From: Actinomadura craniellae
GTDB lineage: Bacteria; Actinomycetota; Actinomycetes; Streptosporangiales; Streptosporangiaceae
Assembly (NCBI RefSeq): GCF_003289645.1
Contig: NZ_QLYX01000014.1
Coordinates: 62,001-126,000, forward strand
Direction of reading: 5' to 3'
Length of the DNA: 64,000 bases
The notes beneath the pieces were generated by a model, which searched no databases, had not been told where the DNA came from, and worked only from the letters and a program-made list of their open reading frames with translations. The position numbers were made by a program, and so were the translations under genes. Below are positions 9,067-16,881 of this stretch, piece by piece (positions within the stretch are counted from its first letter, which is position 1; every line of letters starts with the position of its first letter).

Positions 9067-9945
9067 GTGCCCTCCCCATCACCGTCGTCCAGCGTCCAGC
9101 AGGCCCGGCAGGCCCTCGCCGGACGGTTGCGAGAGATCCGGCTCGACGCGGGCCTGACCGCGCGACAGGTGGCACGGTTCTGCGGCTGGCATGAATCGAA
9201 ATGCTCTCGGATCGAACACGGCCGCAAGGTGCCCTCGCAGGAGGACATCCGGTCGTGGTGCACGGCATGTGGTGCGGATGACCAGGTGCCTGACCTGATA
9301 GCCGCGCTGCGTGCCGTCGACTCGATGTACGTCGAATGGCGGCGGCTGGAACGGTCGGGACTGCGTCACCAGCAGGAGTCCCGGTTGCCGCTGTACGAGC
9401 GGACGACCCGGTTCCGCGCCTACTCCTCCTGGCTGGTGCCGGGCCTGCTGCAGACCCGCGCGTACACGGCGGCGGTGCTGCACTCCATCAGGCGGCAGGC
9501 GCAGTTGCCCGACGACGTGGAGGCCGCCGTGGCGTCCCGGATGGAACGCCAACGTGTCCTGTACGAGGGAGGCCGCCGGTTCGCTCTGCTGGTCGAGGAG
9601 TCCGTCCTGCGGACAAGCGTCTGTGACGCCGCAGCGATGGTTGGGCAACTCGACCACCTGGTCACCGCGTCGTTCCTGCCTTCGGTGAGCCTTGGCATCG
9701 TGCCCATGGGCCCCGAACGCGGCCGGTGGCCGGTGGAAGGGTTCTGGATCTTCGATGACGAGCGGGTGAACGTCGAACTGGTGTCCGGCTATCTCACGAT
9801 CAGCCAGCCACGCGAGGTGACGGAATACGCCCGGACGTTCACCGAACTGTCCGCCATGGCGGTTTACGGACGGCGGGCCCGAGCCCTGATCGGCGCTGCA
9901 CGCTCCCACCTTCACGAGACGGATCAGGCCGAACCGGCCGACTGA
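9067..9945 (+). CDS. XRE-family regulator with DUF5753 (Scr1/WhiJ type)
   Basis: 292 residues, GTG start. Residues about 14-65 form a lambda-repressor-like helix-turn-helix (LAGRLREIRLDAGLTARQVA, then GWHESKCSRIEHGRKVPS). Residues about 105-275 are a DUF5753 domain with the usual YERTTRFRAYSSWLVPGLLQ, TRAYTAAVL, ERQRVL and LLVEESVLRT blocks. Such proteins repress development or accessory genes and pair with small partners (DUF397 or DUF6879). Third gene of the 8325-9945 unit; the next gene is 155 bases downstream and encodes the putative RiPP precursor, so this protein is a candidate regulator of it. Confidence 0.9.
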   Translation: MPSPSPSSSVQQARQALAGRLREIRLDAGLTARQVARFCGWHESKCSRIEHGRKVPSQEDIRSWCTACGADDQVPDLIAALRAVDSMYVEWRRLERSGLRHQQESRLPLYERTTRFRAYSSWLVPGLLQTRAYTAAVLHSIRRQAQLPDDVEAAVASRMERQRVLYEGGRRFALLVEESVLRTSVCDAAAMVGQLDHLVTASFLPSVSLGIVPMGPERGRWPVEGFWIFDDERVNVELVSGYLTISQPREVTEYARTFTELSAMAVYGRRARALIGAARSHLHETDQAEPAD

Positions 9946-10100
9946 CGGTGCTGATGTCCGGGGTGGCGCTGCGAGCGGACCGACACGGACCGAATTCATC
10001 TGGATCGCCCTGAACCTGTTACGCAAGTCCCCGCAAGCTCATGGCCCGGCCACCGCCCTGTCGCTTAGCGTCACCCTGAACTCGGCGAAAGGAGCAGACG

Positions 10101-10235
10101 ATGGGCAGGCACGGCGACAGCGGCAACCCCAAGGACACTCCCAAAGGCGGAGACGGTTCCAACCCCCAGGGCGGACGGCGCGGTGGCGGCGGCGACGGCG
10201 GCGGCAATAAGGGCGACGGGAAGAACCCCTCGTGA
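10101..10235 (+). CDS. Gly/Asp/Lys-rich 44-residue peptide, putative RiPP precursor
   Basis: An ATG at 10101 with GAAAGGAG 6 bases upstream opens a 44-codon gene whose TGA overlaps the GTG of the methyltransferase gene by 4 bases. The peptide has 17 Gly, 5 Asp, 4 Lys and 3 Arg, no Cys, and no hydrophobic residue apart from Met1, so it is soluble and disordered. Asp-Gly occurs at 18-19, 32-33 and 39-40, Asp-Ser at 6-7, Asp-Thr at 12-13. These are the pairs that most readily close to aspartimide. A strong ribosome site, coupling to a protein-isoaspartate methyltransferase homologue and the target-like sequence make it a likely substrate of that enzyme (imiditide/pamtide-like). No experimental support is visible here. 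Confidence 0.72.
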   Translation: MGRHGDSGNPKDTPKGGDGSNPQGGRRGGGGDGGGNKGDGKNPS

Positions 10236-11407
10236 CCCGACCGAACATCGGCGAGCAGATCAACGGCCTGTGCGATCTACTCGCCGAGCAGGGCGACCTG
10301 CTCGATCCGGCCTGGCGGGCGGCGTTGAACGCGGTCCCCCGGCACCTGTTCGCCCCGATCCGTGCCTGGGCGATGCCCGATAGCGACGAGCCCGATCACT
10401 TGATCGACCGTGCCGTGAGCCCTGCCGCGTGGTGGGACGCGGTGTACTCCGACACCGCGATCATCACTCAGATCGACGACGGGAGATCGGATCCCACCCA
10501 CGCGGGAACCTACACCTCGTCGTGCAGCGCTCCGGGCACCGTCATGAACTTCCTTCATGCGCTCGCCCTCCGCGACGACGACCGGGTGCTGGAGATCGGC
10601 ACCGGTACCGGGTGGACGGCCGCCCTACTGTCGCACCGGGTCGGCGCCGACCAGGTGACCTCGATCGAGATCGACGCCCAGGTCTCCGAACAGGCCGCCG
10701 CCAACCTCGCCGCGACCGGGTACGCGCCCCACCTGATCGTCGGGAACGGTGCGGCGGGATGGCCGGAAGCCGGCCCTTACGATCGGGTGCACGCCGCGTG
10801 CGGCGTGACCTCGGTGCCGTACGCATGGGTGGAACAGACCCGGCCAGGCGGAGTGATCGTCTGCCCGTGGACCCCGGCGTACGGCAACGGGCAACTCGCC
10901 CGCCTCACCGTGACCGGCGACGGCCGCGCGATCGGCACGTTCCCCCACTTCGCCAACTACATGATGCTGCGGTCGCAGCGCGTCTCCCACGATCCGATAC
11001 GAGCGTTCGTCGGTGGCACCGAGGAGCAGGCGGTACGCACCGAAACGTCCCTGGACCCCCGCACCGTGGCCTGGGACTCCTATGCCGCGGACCTCGTGAT
11101 CGGAGCCCTGGTCCCCGGCGTGAGCAAGCGCATGTGCGCAGCCGAGGACGGCTCTGGTGAGTGGACGTTCTGGCTCCTGGAGGCCATCACTGACCGGGAC
11201 CGGTCATGGGCGAGCGTCGACTACGAGCCCGGTGTGCCGCGCTACCTGGTCGAGCAGTACGGCCCCCGCCGTCTCTGGGACGAGGTGGAGAACGCCTATC
11301 TCCGGTGGGTCTCCTGGGGACGCCCGGCACGCGACCGGTTCGGCCTCACCGTCGCCCCGGACGGCGAGCGGCTATGGCTGGACGACCCCACCCGAGTGAT
11401 CGGGTAG
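10232..11407 (+). CDS. Protein-L-isoaspartate O-methyltransferase homologue with C-terminal extension (RiPP type)
   Basis: 391 residues, almost twice the housekeeping enzyme (about 210). An N-terminal PIMT-like part includes the substrate-side block SSCSAPGTVMNFLHAL (96-111), SAM motif I LEIGTGTGW (120-128) and the following acidic loop TSIEID (143-148). About 180 extra residues follow, ending WGRPARDRFGLTVAPDGERL. This long form is typical of methyltransferases that act on ribosomal peptides (lanthipeptide LanSA/FxLD, graspetide, imiditide and pamtide systems), methylating Asp so it closes to an aspartimide. No ATP-grasp, LanM or protease gene is nearby, so the peptide at 10101 is the only evident substrate. 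A general repair role is possible but fits the coupling less well. Confidence 0.85.
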   Translation: MTRPNIGEQINGLCDLLAEQGDLLDPAWRAALNAVPRHLFAPIRAWAMPDSDEPDHLIDRAVSPAAWWDAVYSDTAIITQIDDGRSDPTHAGTYTSSCSAPGTVMNFLHALALRDDDRVLEIGTGTGWTAALLSHRVGADQVTSIEIDAQVSEQAAANLAATGYAPHLIVGNGAAGWPEAGPYDRVHAACGVTSVPYAWVEQTRPGGVIVCPWTPAYGNGQLARLTVTGDGRAIGTFPHFANYMMLRSQRVSHDPIRAFVGGTEEQAVRTETSLDPRTVAWDSYAADLVIGALVPGVSKRMCAAEDGSGEWTFWLLEAITDRDRSWASVDYEPGVPRYLVEQYGPRRLWDEVENAYLRWVSWGRPARDRFGLTVAPDGERLWLDDPTRVIG

Positions 11408-11526
11408 TCGTCCGACGGGTGGCGGCCAGTCACGGCGAACGGAACCGAACGAGCCGACCGCCGGAGCGTCAGCAGCCGGTGAGCCTCCTGGCGCTACCCA
11501 TGCGCTCGGCCTTGCCGGGACTCTCG

Positions 11527-11877
11527 TCAACGGCTCAGTTCGTTGCGCTTCACGCGGGTCAGCAGGTCGGCGAAGGCTTCGGTGGTGAGGGAGAGGTGAC
11601 CGGCGTCAGGGTTCTTGCTGTCACGGATACCGATGACCGTGGTCAGGTCCGCGACCTCGACACACATACCGGAGTTGCCACCGCTGCGGGTGCTCTTGCG
11701 CCAGGCGCGTTCGGGCAGTTGAGCCACCTCGATGCACTGGCCGGCTTCACCACCACTGTGGCTGGACTTGCGCCAAGAGCGCCTGGGGAGTTGCGCCACT
11801 TCGATGCATTGCCCTGAGGCACCGCCGCTGTGGCTGGACTTGCGCCAGTGCACAGAAGGGAAGTCGATCATCTTCAC
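11527..11877 (-). CDS. Triplicated DUF397 protein
   Basis: 116 residues, GTG start overlapping the stop of the XRE-DUF5753 gene by 4 bases. Standard DUF397 proteins are about 60-70 residues with one W(R/K)KSSxSGGxxxxCVEVA unit. Here that N-terminal unit occurs three times in a row: VHWRKSSHSGGASGQCIEVA, SWRKSSHSGGEAGQCIEVA and AWRKSTRSGGNSGMCVEVAD. Only the last copy is followed by the normal C-terminal half (IRDSKNPDAGHLSLTTEAFADLL). The first two copies are nearly identical in DNA, indicating recent duplication. DUF397 proteins act with the adjacent DUF5753 regulator; three units could bind several regulator molecules. Confidence 0.92.
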   Translation of the reverse strand: MKMIDFPSVHWRKSSHSGGASGQCIEVAQLPRRSWRKSSHSGGEAGQCIEVAQLPERAWRKSTRSGGNSGMCVEVADLTTVIGIRDSKNPDAGHLSLTTEAFADLLTRVKRNELSR

Positions 11878-12689
11878 AGTCCTTCCAAGACCGTACGGAT
11901 GAACCTCTCCGAGCCCGCAGCGGGCAGCGCCACAGATCGGATCATTTCGTACAGTACTCCGAACTCGCTGACCTCTTCACTGCGCTCGATGACGCGCCCC
12001 CACCCACCAGCACTCTCCACATAACCGACATCAGGTTCGTTACGGAAGCCCAGGATGTGAAATGCCCCTTCGGGGTAGACCGGTGCGCCGTCAGGGACGA
12101 TATGGATGGTGATGTTAGGTTCCTGCGCCAGCCGCAGCAGGTGTTCCAATTGCTCTTTCATCACAGCACGATCTCCCACCGTACGCCGGACCACTGACTC
12201 GTCCAGCAGAGCCACCAGCCATGGCGGATCTTCGCGCCGAAGGATCTCCTGCCGCGCCAACCGAGTCTTGATGAGCTCTTCAAGCTTGTCGTCCTTCTGG
12301 CCCGCCCGGAGCACTTCCCGGGCATAGTCCGGCGTCTGGAGCAAGCCATTGACCAGGAAGTTGTCATACATCCTGATCATGTTGGCGAGGGCTTCGAGCT
12401 CGATGTACTCCCAGAAACCCGCCGGGAGGCCGGATTCGCGCATCACGGCCGTGTACATGGACTCGAAGAATTCCTCGTAGCCGAAGGCGCGGTCGAGCCC
12501 TTTGGAGAGGCGGAGCGACGGGAGCCGGTAGCAGTTCTCGACGTGGCCGATGAGCTTGCCCGAGACCATCACCTCGGGCAGGCCGCCGACCTGCGGCTGC
12601 GTCATTTTCGCCGTGGTGCGGACCCGTCGTAGTTGGACGGCGTAGAACGCGCGGGCCGAGGACTTCGGGTCGATCGGTGGGGTGCTCAT
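11874..12689 (-). CDS. XRE-family regulator with DUF5753 (partner of DUF397)
   Basis: 271 residues, ATG with AGGAG 7 bases upstream. The N-terminal HTH (RRVRTTAKMTQPQVGGLPEV, then KLIGHVENCYRLPS) is followed by DUF5753 (FWEYIELEALANMIRMYDNF, then LVNGLLQTPDYA, LARQEILRREDP, LLDESVVRRTV, ITIHIVPDGAPVYPEGAFHI). It forms a coupled pair with the DUF397 gene and is divergent from an RsbW-like ATPase. This three-part set is that of the whiJ/abaA-type loci of Streptomyces, which regulate development and antibiotic production. DNA target not visible. Confidence 0.92.
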   Translation of the reverse strand: MSTPPIDPKSSARAFYAVQLRRVRTTAKMTQPQVGGLPEVMVSGKLIGHVENCYRLPSLRLSKGLDRAFGYEEFFESMYTAVMRESGLPAGFWEYIELEALANMIRMYDNFLVNGLLQTPDYAREVLRAGQKDDKLEELIKTRLARQEILRREDPPWLVALLDESVVRRTVGDRAVMKEQLEHLLRLAQEPNITIHIVPDGAPVYPEGAFHILGFRNEPDVGYVESAGGWGRVIERSEEVSEFGVLYEMIRSVALPAAGSERFIRTVLEGL

Positions 12690-12818
12690 GAAAGGACTCC
12701 TGCCGGTCGGAGCGCTTGATCACGAAGGGGAGTGCACAACCTGTGGCCGAGGGTAATCGCGGCAGTCCAGGCTGGCAGGCGAACCCGCAAACCACCCTCG
12801 ACGAAGTGATGGCCAGCA

Positions 12819-13259
12819 ATGACGCAGATACGACCAGCCGGTACGAATCGGCTCGAAAGGAGCCTGCTCGCCGTTCCCTCCTCGGCCGGGCTCATCCGGG
12901 ACCTCACCGAGGTGCACCTGACCAAGTGGGACACGCCCCGGCCCGTCCTCGACGACGCCCTGCTGGTGATCAGCGAACTCGCCGCCAACGCGATCACCGC
13001 CGCACCGGCACGGCTGATCGGCATCCGGGTGGACCGCGAGGCCGCGGGCGTCCTGCTCGCGGTCTGGGACCCCAGCACCGCACGGCCCGTCCGGCGATCG
13101 CGGCCCGAACCGGCCCTGGCGGCCCTGGACCCGGACCCCGCCCGCTACGACGACAACGGCGGTCACGGCCTGGTCATCGTCACCGCCCTCGCCTGCCAGT
13201 ACGGCTGCGAACCGGGCGACCCCACCGGCAAGTGGGTCTGGGCCAGGCTCCGGGCATGA
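12819..13259 (+). CDS. RsbW-like ATP-binding protein (HATPase_c)
   Basis: 146 residues. Histidine-kinase-like ATPase fold of anti-sigma-factor type: N box ISELAANAI (about 50), D box VWDPS and G box DNGGHGLVIV (about 110-120) are present, while the phospho-acceptor and sensor parts of a true kinase are absent. Such short proteins bind ATP and can phosphorylate anti-anti-sigma factors or bind other regulators. It is divergent from the XRE-DUF5753/DUF397 pair across 129 bases, the usual arrangement of these actinomycete modules. The next small gene starts within its stop codon. Confidence 0.88.
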   Translation: MTQIRPAGTNRLERSLLAVPSSAGLIRDLTEVHLTKWDTPRPVLDDALLVISELAANAITAAPARLIGIRVDREAAGVLLAVWDPSTARPVRRSRPEPALAALDPDPARYDDNGGHGLVIVTALACQYGCEPGDPTGKWVWARLRA

Positions 13260-13441
13260 CCGCCCCCTGCCCCGGTGAGCCCCGCGGCCACTACGAGCGC
13301 TGGCTGCACGGCCTCGACCGGCTCCCCGGCCGGGACCGGCGGCCTCCGCCCGGTGCTCCGGATCTCGTCACCCGCACGGCGCGGACCTGGAAGGCGGCCA
13401 CCCTGGTGATCGGCCGCCGCGCCGCCAGAAGGCGCCCGTGA
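13256..13441 (+). CDS. Small basic protein coupled to the RsbW-like ATPase
   Basis: 61 residues, starting at the ATG that overlaps the ATPase stop by 4 bases (ATGA). It is Pro- and Arg-rich with a basic C-terminus (VIGRRAARRRP) and no recognised domain. The overlap, and the terminator hairpin 6 bases after its stop, support it as a real last gene of a two-gene unit. Function unknown; it may be poorly conserved. Confidence 0.5.
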   Translation: MTAPCPGEPRGHYERWLHGLDRLPGRDRRPPPGAPDLVTRTARTWKAATLVIGRRAARRRP

Positions 13442-13447
13442 GGACCT

Positions 13448-13479
13448 CCGCCCTCCTGCGACGGCTCGCGGGAGGGCGG
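13448..13479. terminator. Bidirectional hairpin between convergent genes
   Basis: Inverted repeat with 13-base arms (CCGCCCTCCTGCG / CGCGGGAGGGCGG, one G-U pair) and a 6-base loop. It lies between the ATPase unit and the convergent RCC1-repeat gene. No T-run, as usual in high-GC actinomycetes. Confidence 0.75.
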
Positions 13480-13489
13480 CCCTCGCGGC

Positions 13490-15001
13490 CTACCCGGCCG
13501 GGCTGGAGATCGTCAGGTCCAGGGCGGCCGACTTCGTGGTGGTGCCCGCGGTGCCGTGGACGGGCACCGTGACGACGCGCGGGTCGGTCGGGACGGTCTG
13601 CGGGCCCGCGGTCAGGGTGAGCTGTGCCGGCTGGCCCGGCTGGATCGCCGGCGGGTCGAAGGCGGCGGTGACGCCCGGCGGCAGACCCTTGCCCGCGGAC
13701 AGCGCCACCGGCCTGCCCGCGGTGCTTCCGGCGACGGTCACGGCCACGGTGACCGAGCCGCCGGCGGGCAGGGTCACGTGGTTGGGCTCCACGTCGACCG
13801 TGAAGGAGAGGGGCGGCTCCGGCCGCACCGGCTCCTGGACCGCGAGCACGTGGCTGGACCCGGCGGCGATCTGCCGGACCCGGGTCAGCCCGTGGACCGG
13901 CACCGGGACGCCGCGCCTGGTCGTGGTCCCGTCGCCGAGCTGGCCGTCGTAGTTGTATCCGCAGGACCGGACCGTGCCGTCGGCGAGGCGGAGGTGGCTG
14001 GAGAAGTCGCCCGCCGCGATCTCGGCGACGCCGCTCGCCACCATGTGCACCGGTGTCCGGATGGGGCTGGTGAAGGTGTCGTTGCCGAGCTGGCCGCCGT
14101 CGTTGTTCCCCCAGCTCCACACCGTGCCGTCGGGGCGTAGCGCGAGGCTGTGGAAGGCTCCGGCGGCGACGGACCGGACGCCGCCGAGACCGGGAACCGG
14201 CGTCGGCGACAACCGGTTCCCGCTCATGCCGTCGCCGAGCTGGCCCCACTGCCCGTACCCCCAGGCGAAGACCGTGCCGTCGGCGCGCACCGCCAGGCCG
14301 TGGCCGTTGCCCGCGGCGATGTCGACGATGGCGTGCAGCCCCGGCACCTGCACCGGCGACCCCACCCACGGGACCGCGTAGCCCAGGCCCAGCTGGCCGA
14401 CCGGGGAGGCGCCCCAGCCCCAGACCGTGCCGTCGCCGCGCAGGGCGAGGACGAACCTCGAACCGGCTTCGACGTCCACCACGTTCGCGAGCCCCGGGAC
14501 CCGCTGCGGTGCCGCCTGCGGGCCGCCGACGCCGCCCCGGCCGAGTTCGGCGCTCTCGTTCTTGCCCCAGGTCCACACCCGGCCGTCGGCGCCCACCGCC
14601 GTGCTGAACTCCCATCCCCCGCCGACGTCGACAGCACCGGTCGGCCCGGTCACCGGCAGCGGGATCGGGCTGCCCCCGCCGGTACGGCCCAGCTGGTGGT
14701 GACTGTTGTCCCCCCAGGCCCACACCGTGCCGTCGGCGGCGATCGCCAGGCTGTGGTCGCTTCCTCCGGAGACCTCGCCGAAGTGCAGGTACTCCCCGAG
14801 CACGGCCACGGGCGCCGTCCGGTTGGACTGGCCGCCGTCGCCCAGCTCGCCGTCGAAGCCGCCGCCCCAGGCCACGGCGTGCGTCAGCACCGGGTCGGCC
14901 GTGACGGGACCCGCCGTCACGGCCGGTACGGTCATGGCCGTCGCCACGGCCAGCAGGGCGGCGCGCAACCGTCCGGGCGCGCGTGAGCGGGAACGAGACA
15001 T
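13490..15001 (-). CDS. Secreted RCC1-repeat (beta-propeller) protein
   Basis: 503 residues from the ATG at 15001, chosen because GGAGAGG precedes it and a signal peptide follows (LRAALLAVATAMTVPAVTAG). The frame is open further upstream but without signal or ribosome site. Residues about 45-395 contain around seven RCC1 repeats, each with a core like GDGTVWAWG, GQLGDG and VDVAAG, predicting a seven-bladed propeller. The last 100 residues (FTVDVEPNHVTLPAGGSVTV, ending LDLTISS) look like an Ig-like domain. Bacterial RCC1 proteins are binding modules with varied partners. It is a single gene, flanked by strong terminators on both sides. Its role outside the cell is unknown. Confidence 0.88.
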   Translation of the reverse strand: MSRSRSRAPGRLRAALLAVATAMTVPAVTAGPVTADPVLTHAVAWGGGFDGELGDGGQSNRTAPVAVLGEYLHFGEVSGGSDHSLAIAADGTVWAWGDNSHHQLGRTGGGSPIPLPVTGPTGAVDVGGGWEFSTAVGADGRVWTWGKNESAELGRGGVGGPQAAPQRVPGLANVVDVEAGSRFVLALRGDGTVWGWGASPVGQLGLGYAVPWVGSPVQVPGLHAIVDIAAGNGHGLAVRADGTVFAWGYGQWGQLGDGMSGNRLSPTPVPGLGGVRSVAAGAFHSLALRPDGTVWSWGNNDGGQLGNDTFTSPIRTPVHMVASGVAEIAAGDFSSHLRLADGTVRSCGYNYDGQLGDGTTTRRGVPVPVHGLTRVRQIAAGSSHVLAVQEPVRPEPPLSFTVDVEPNHVTLPAGGSVTVAVTVAGSTAGRPVALSAGKGLPPGVTAAFDPPAIQPGQPAQLTLTAGPQTVPTDPRVVTVPVHGTAGTTTKSAALDLTISSPAG

Positions 15002-15346
15002 CCGATCGCCCTCTCCTCGTCGTGGGAACGGCCGTGCCGGGCGGCCCGGGGTTGGCGGCGACGGTGGTTCGCCGCATACCGCCCGGCACGGTGACGACCG
15101 GCCTGCTCCCATCTGCCAACTCGCCCGAACAAGGGACATCCTGATGAGGAGCCGCCGACCTGGGTCCTGGATAGCGGCGCCTGGTTGCCACCCGGTTGCC
15201 GCCGCCGGCCGGGCAGGGGGCACGCGCCCGCCGTCCGGACCGGCCGGGACGCCCTTCGCCCCGGGAGACGGCCCCGGCCTTCGGCCGGAGAAGGCCGTCG
15301 CCCGCCCCGGCGGTCATGCCGGGGCGGGCGACGGATCCGGCGCGGT
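15002..15346. other. Promoter region of the RCC1 gene and end of the MFS gene
   Basis: 345 bases without a gene. The left part carries the minus-strand promoter and ribosome site of the RCC1-repeat gene; the right part carries the terminator of the MFS gene at 15295-15334. A second, smaller GC hairpin (GGCCTTCGGCC) lies near 15277-15287. Nothing else seen. Confidence 0.5.
15295..15334 (-). terminator. Strong hairpin after the MFS exporter gene
   Basis: Perfect inverted repeat with 17-base arms (left arm begins CCGTCGCCCGCCC) around the loop GGTCAT, 13 bases after the MFS stop in the direction of transcription. Confidence 0.85.
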
Positions 15347-16798
15347 TCAGGACGCCACGGGTTCGAGTGCCGGAGCGGGCTCCTCGGCCGGCTGGGCGGT
15401 GGCGGCGGGCCGGATGCCGCGCAGGGCGTACAGGCTGACCGGGACGCCGAGGGCGACGATCGCGGCGGCGACGATCAGCGTCGACTGGTAGGCCTCCAGG
15501 AACGCCGCCAGCGGCGGGAGGCCGTCGCGGACGTGGCCGTCCTGGCGGCTGTTCAGGATGGCGCCGAGCACGGTGATGCCGAGCAGGCCGAACACCTCGC
15601 GCGACACGTTGAGGGTGCCGGAGGCCACGCCCGCCCGGGCGGGGGGAAGGGCGCCCAGGACCAGGTCGGTGAGCGGGATCAGCAGGCCGCCGCCCAGCCC
15701 GAAGAGCAGGAACCAGGGCAGCAGGTCGGTGTAGCCGTCACCGGCCCCGACGGTGGAGATCGCGCCCACCGCGACGGCCATCAGCGCCATGCCGGTGGCG
15801 ACGGTGACGGCCGCGCCGAGCAGCGCGGTGATCCGGCTGGACAGCACCGCGACGACCGCCATGAGCACGGCCATCGGGACGAACGCGGCCCCGGCCTCGG
15901 TGGGCGTGAAGCCCAGCGCGTTCTGCAGGTAGAGCGCGGTGAAGAAGTAGATGCCGAACACCCCGAACGACCACAGGCCCATGGTCAGCAGCCCGCCGCC
16001 GAACACCCGGTCCCGGAACGGCGACAGGTCGATCACCGGGTCGGCGACCCGCCGCTCGATCAGCGCGAAGGCCGCCGCGGCCAGCGCGGCCACCGCGAAG
16101 GCGCCCAGGATCGCGGCGGACGTCCAGCCCCGCCCGGCGCCCTCGATCAGCGCGAAGGTCAGCGCGAACAGGGCGACGGAGGAGGCCGCCAGACCCGCCG
16201 GGTCGAGCCGCCGCCAGGAGCCCCGCCGGGCGCCGGCCGGCAGCCGGACGCTCCACAGCGCCAGCGCCGCGGTGACGGCGCCGATCGGCGCGTTGATCAG
16301 GAAGATCCAGCCCCAGTGCGCGTGCTCGCTGAGGTACCCGCCGGTGAACGGCCCGACGGCGAGTGCCAGCGCGCCGACCCCGCCCCAGATGCCGACGGCC
16401 ATCCCGCGTTCGCGCGGGTCGGGGAACAGCGCGGTCAGCATGGCCAGGGAGGCCGGGGCGAGCAACGCGGCGCCCAGGCCCTGGACGGCCCGCGCGGCGA
16501 TCAGCGTCTCCTGCCCGCCGGCCAGGCCCGCCGCCACCGAGGCCAGCGTGAAGATGCCCAACCCCAGGTAGAAGGCGCGCTGGACGCCGAAGACGTCCGC
16601 GATCCGGCCGCCCACCAGCAGCAGCCCGGCGAAGACCAGGATGTAGCCGCTGACCACCCATTCCAGGCCGGCGATGGTGAGCCCGAGTTCGCGCTGGATC
16701 GACGGCAGCGCGACGTTGACGACGTTGTTGTCCAGGTAGGTCATGAAGGTGGCGAGCGCCACGGCGACCAGCGCCACCCACCGCCGGGAGTCGTTCAC
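15347..16798 (-). CDS. MFS drug exporter, DHA2 (14-helix) type
   Basis: 483 residues from the GTG at 16798, preceded by AAGGAGAGG with 7-base spacing; the open frame upstream runs through the operator and is not used. The first helix ends in the DHA2 motif TYLDNNVVNVALPSIQREL, where the conserved Asp couples proton entry to drug efflux. Motif A lies between helices 2 and 3 (LLLVGGRIADVFGVQRAFYL), and about 14 hydrophobic segments follow. Divergent from a TetR repressor with a shared 83-base region containing three operator copies, so it is almost certainly repressed by it and induced by a toxic compound. Substrate not predictable. Confidence 0.9.
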   Translation of the reverse strand: MNDSRRWVALVAVALATFMTYLDNNVVNVALPSIQRELGLTIAGLEWVVSGYILVFAGLLLVGGRIADVFGVQRAFYLGLGIFTLASVAAGLAGGQETLIAARAVQGLGAALLAPASLAMLTALFPDPRERGMAVGIWGGVGALALAVGPFTGGYLSEHAHWGWIFLINAPIGAVTAALALWSVRLPAGARRGSWRRLDPAGLAASSVALFALTFALIEGAGRGWTSAAILGAFAVAALAAAAFALIERRVADPVIDLSPFRDRVFGGGLLTMGLWSFGVFGIYFFTALYLQNALGFTPTEAGAAFVPMAVLMAVVAVLSSRITALLGAAVTVATGMALMAVAVGAISTVGAGDGYTDLLPWFLLFGLGGGLLIPLTDLVLGALPPARAGVASGTLNVSREVFGLLGITVLGAILNSRQDGHVRDGLPPLAAFLEAYQSTLIVAAAIVALGVPVSLYALRGIRPAATAQPAEEPAPALEPVAS

Positions 16799-16814
16799 GA
16801 GCGACCTCTCCTTG

Positions 16815-16874
16815 CTATACGGCGTACTTGTACCTTGTACATGTACGGCGTATAGCATCATGTACGGCGTATAG
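16815..16874. promoter_or_regulatory. TetR operator cluster, three TACGGCGTA copies
   Basis: The near-palindromic core TACGGCGTA occurs at 16818-16826, 16844-16852 and 16863-16871. The last two lie in a 16-base direct repeat CATGTACGGCGTATAG (16840-16855 and 16859-16874). The cluster fills the space between the divergent MFS and TetR genes and is clearly less GC-rich than the flanks. The first copy lies just upstream of the MFS ribosome site and the last 10 bases before the TetR start, so binding would block both. Confidence 0.75.
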
Positions 16875-16881
16875 TCGTCAA

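Noticed and set aside
10039-10263. Frames antisense to the 44-residue peptide gene
   Set aside because: Arg/Pro-rich mirror of a Gly-rich gene, no ribosome site; the plus-strand peptide has a strong site and coupling.
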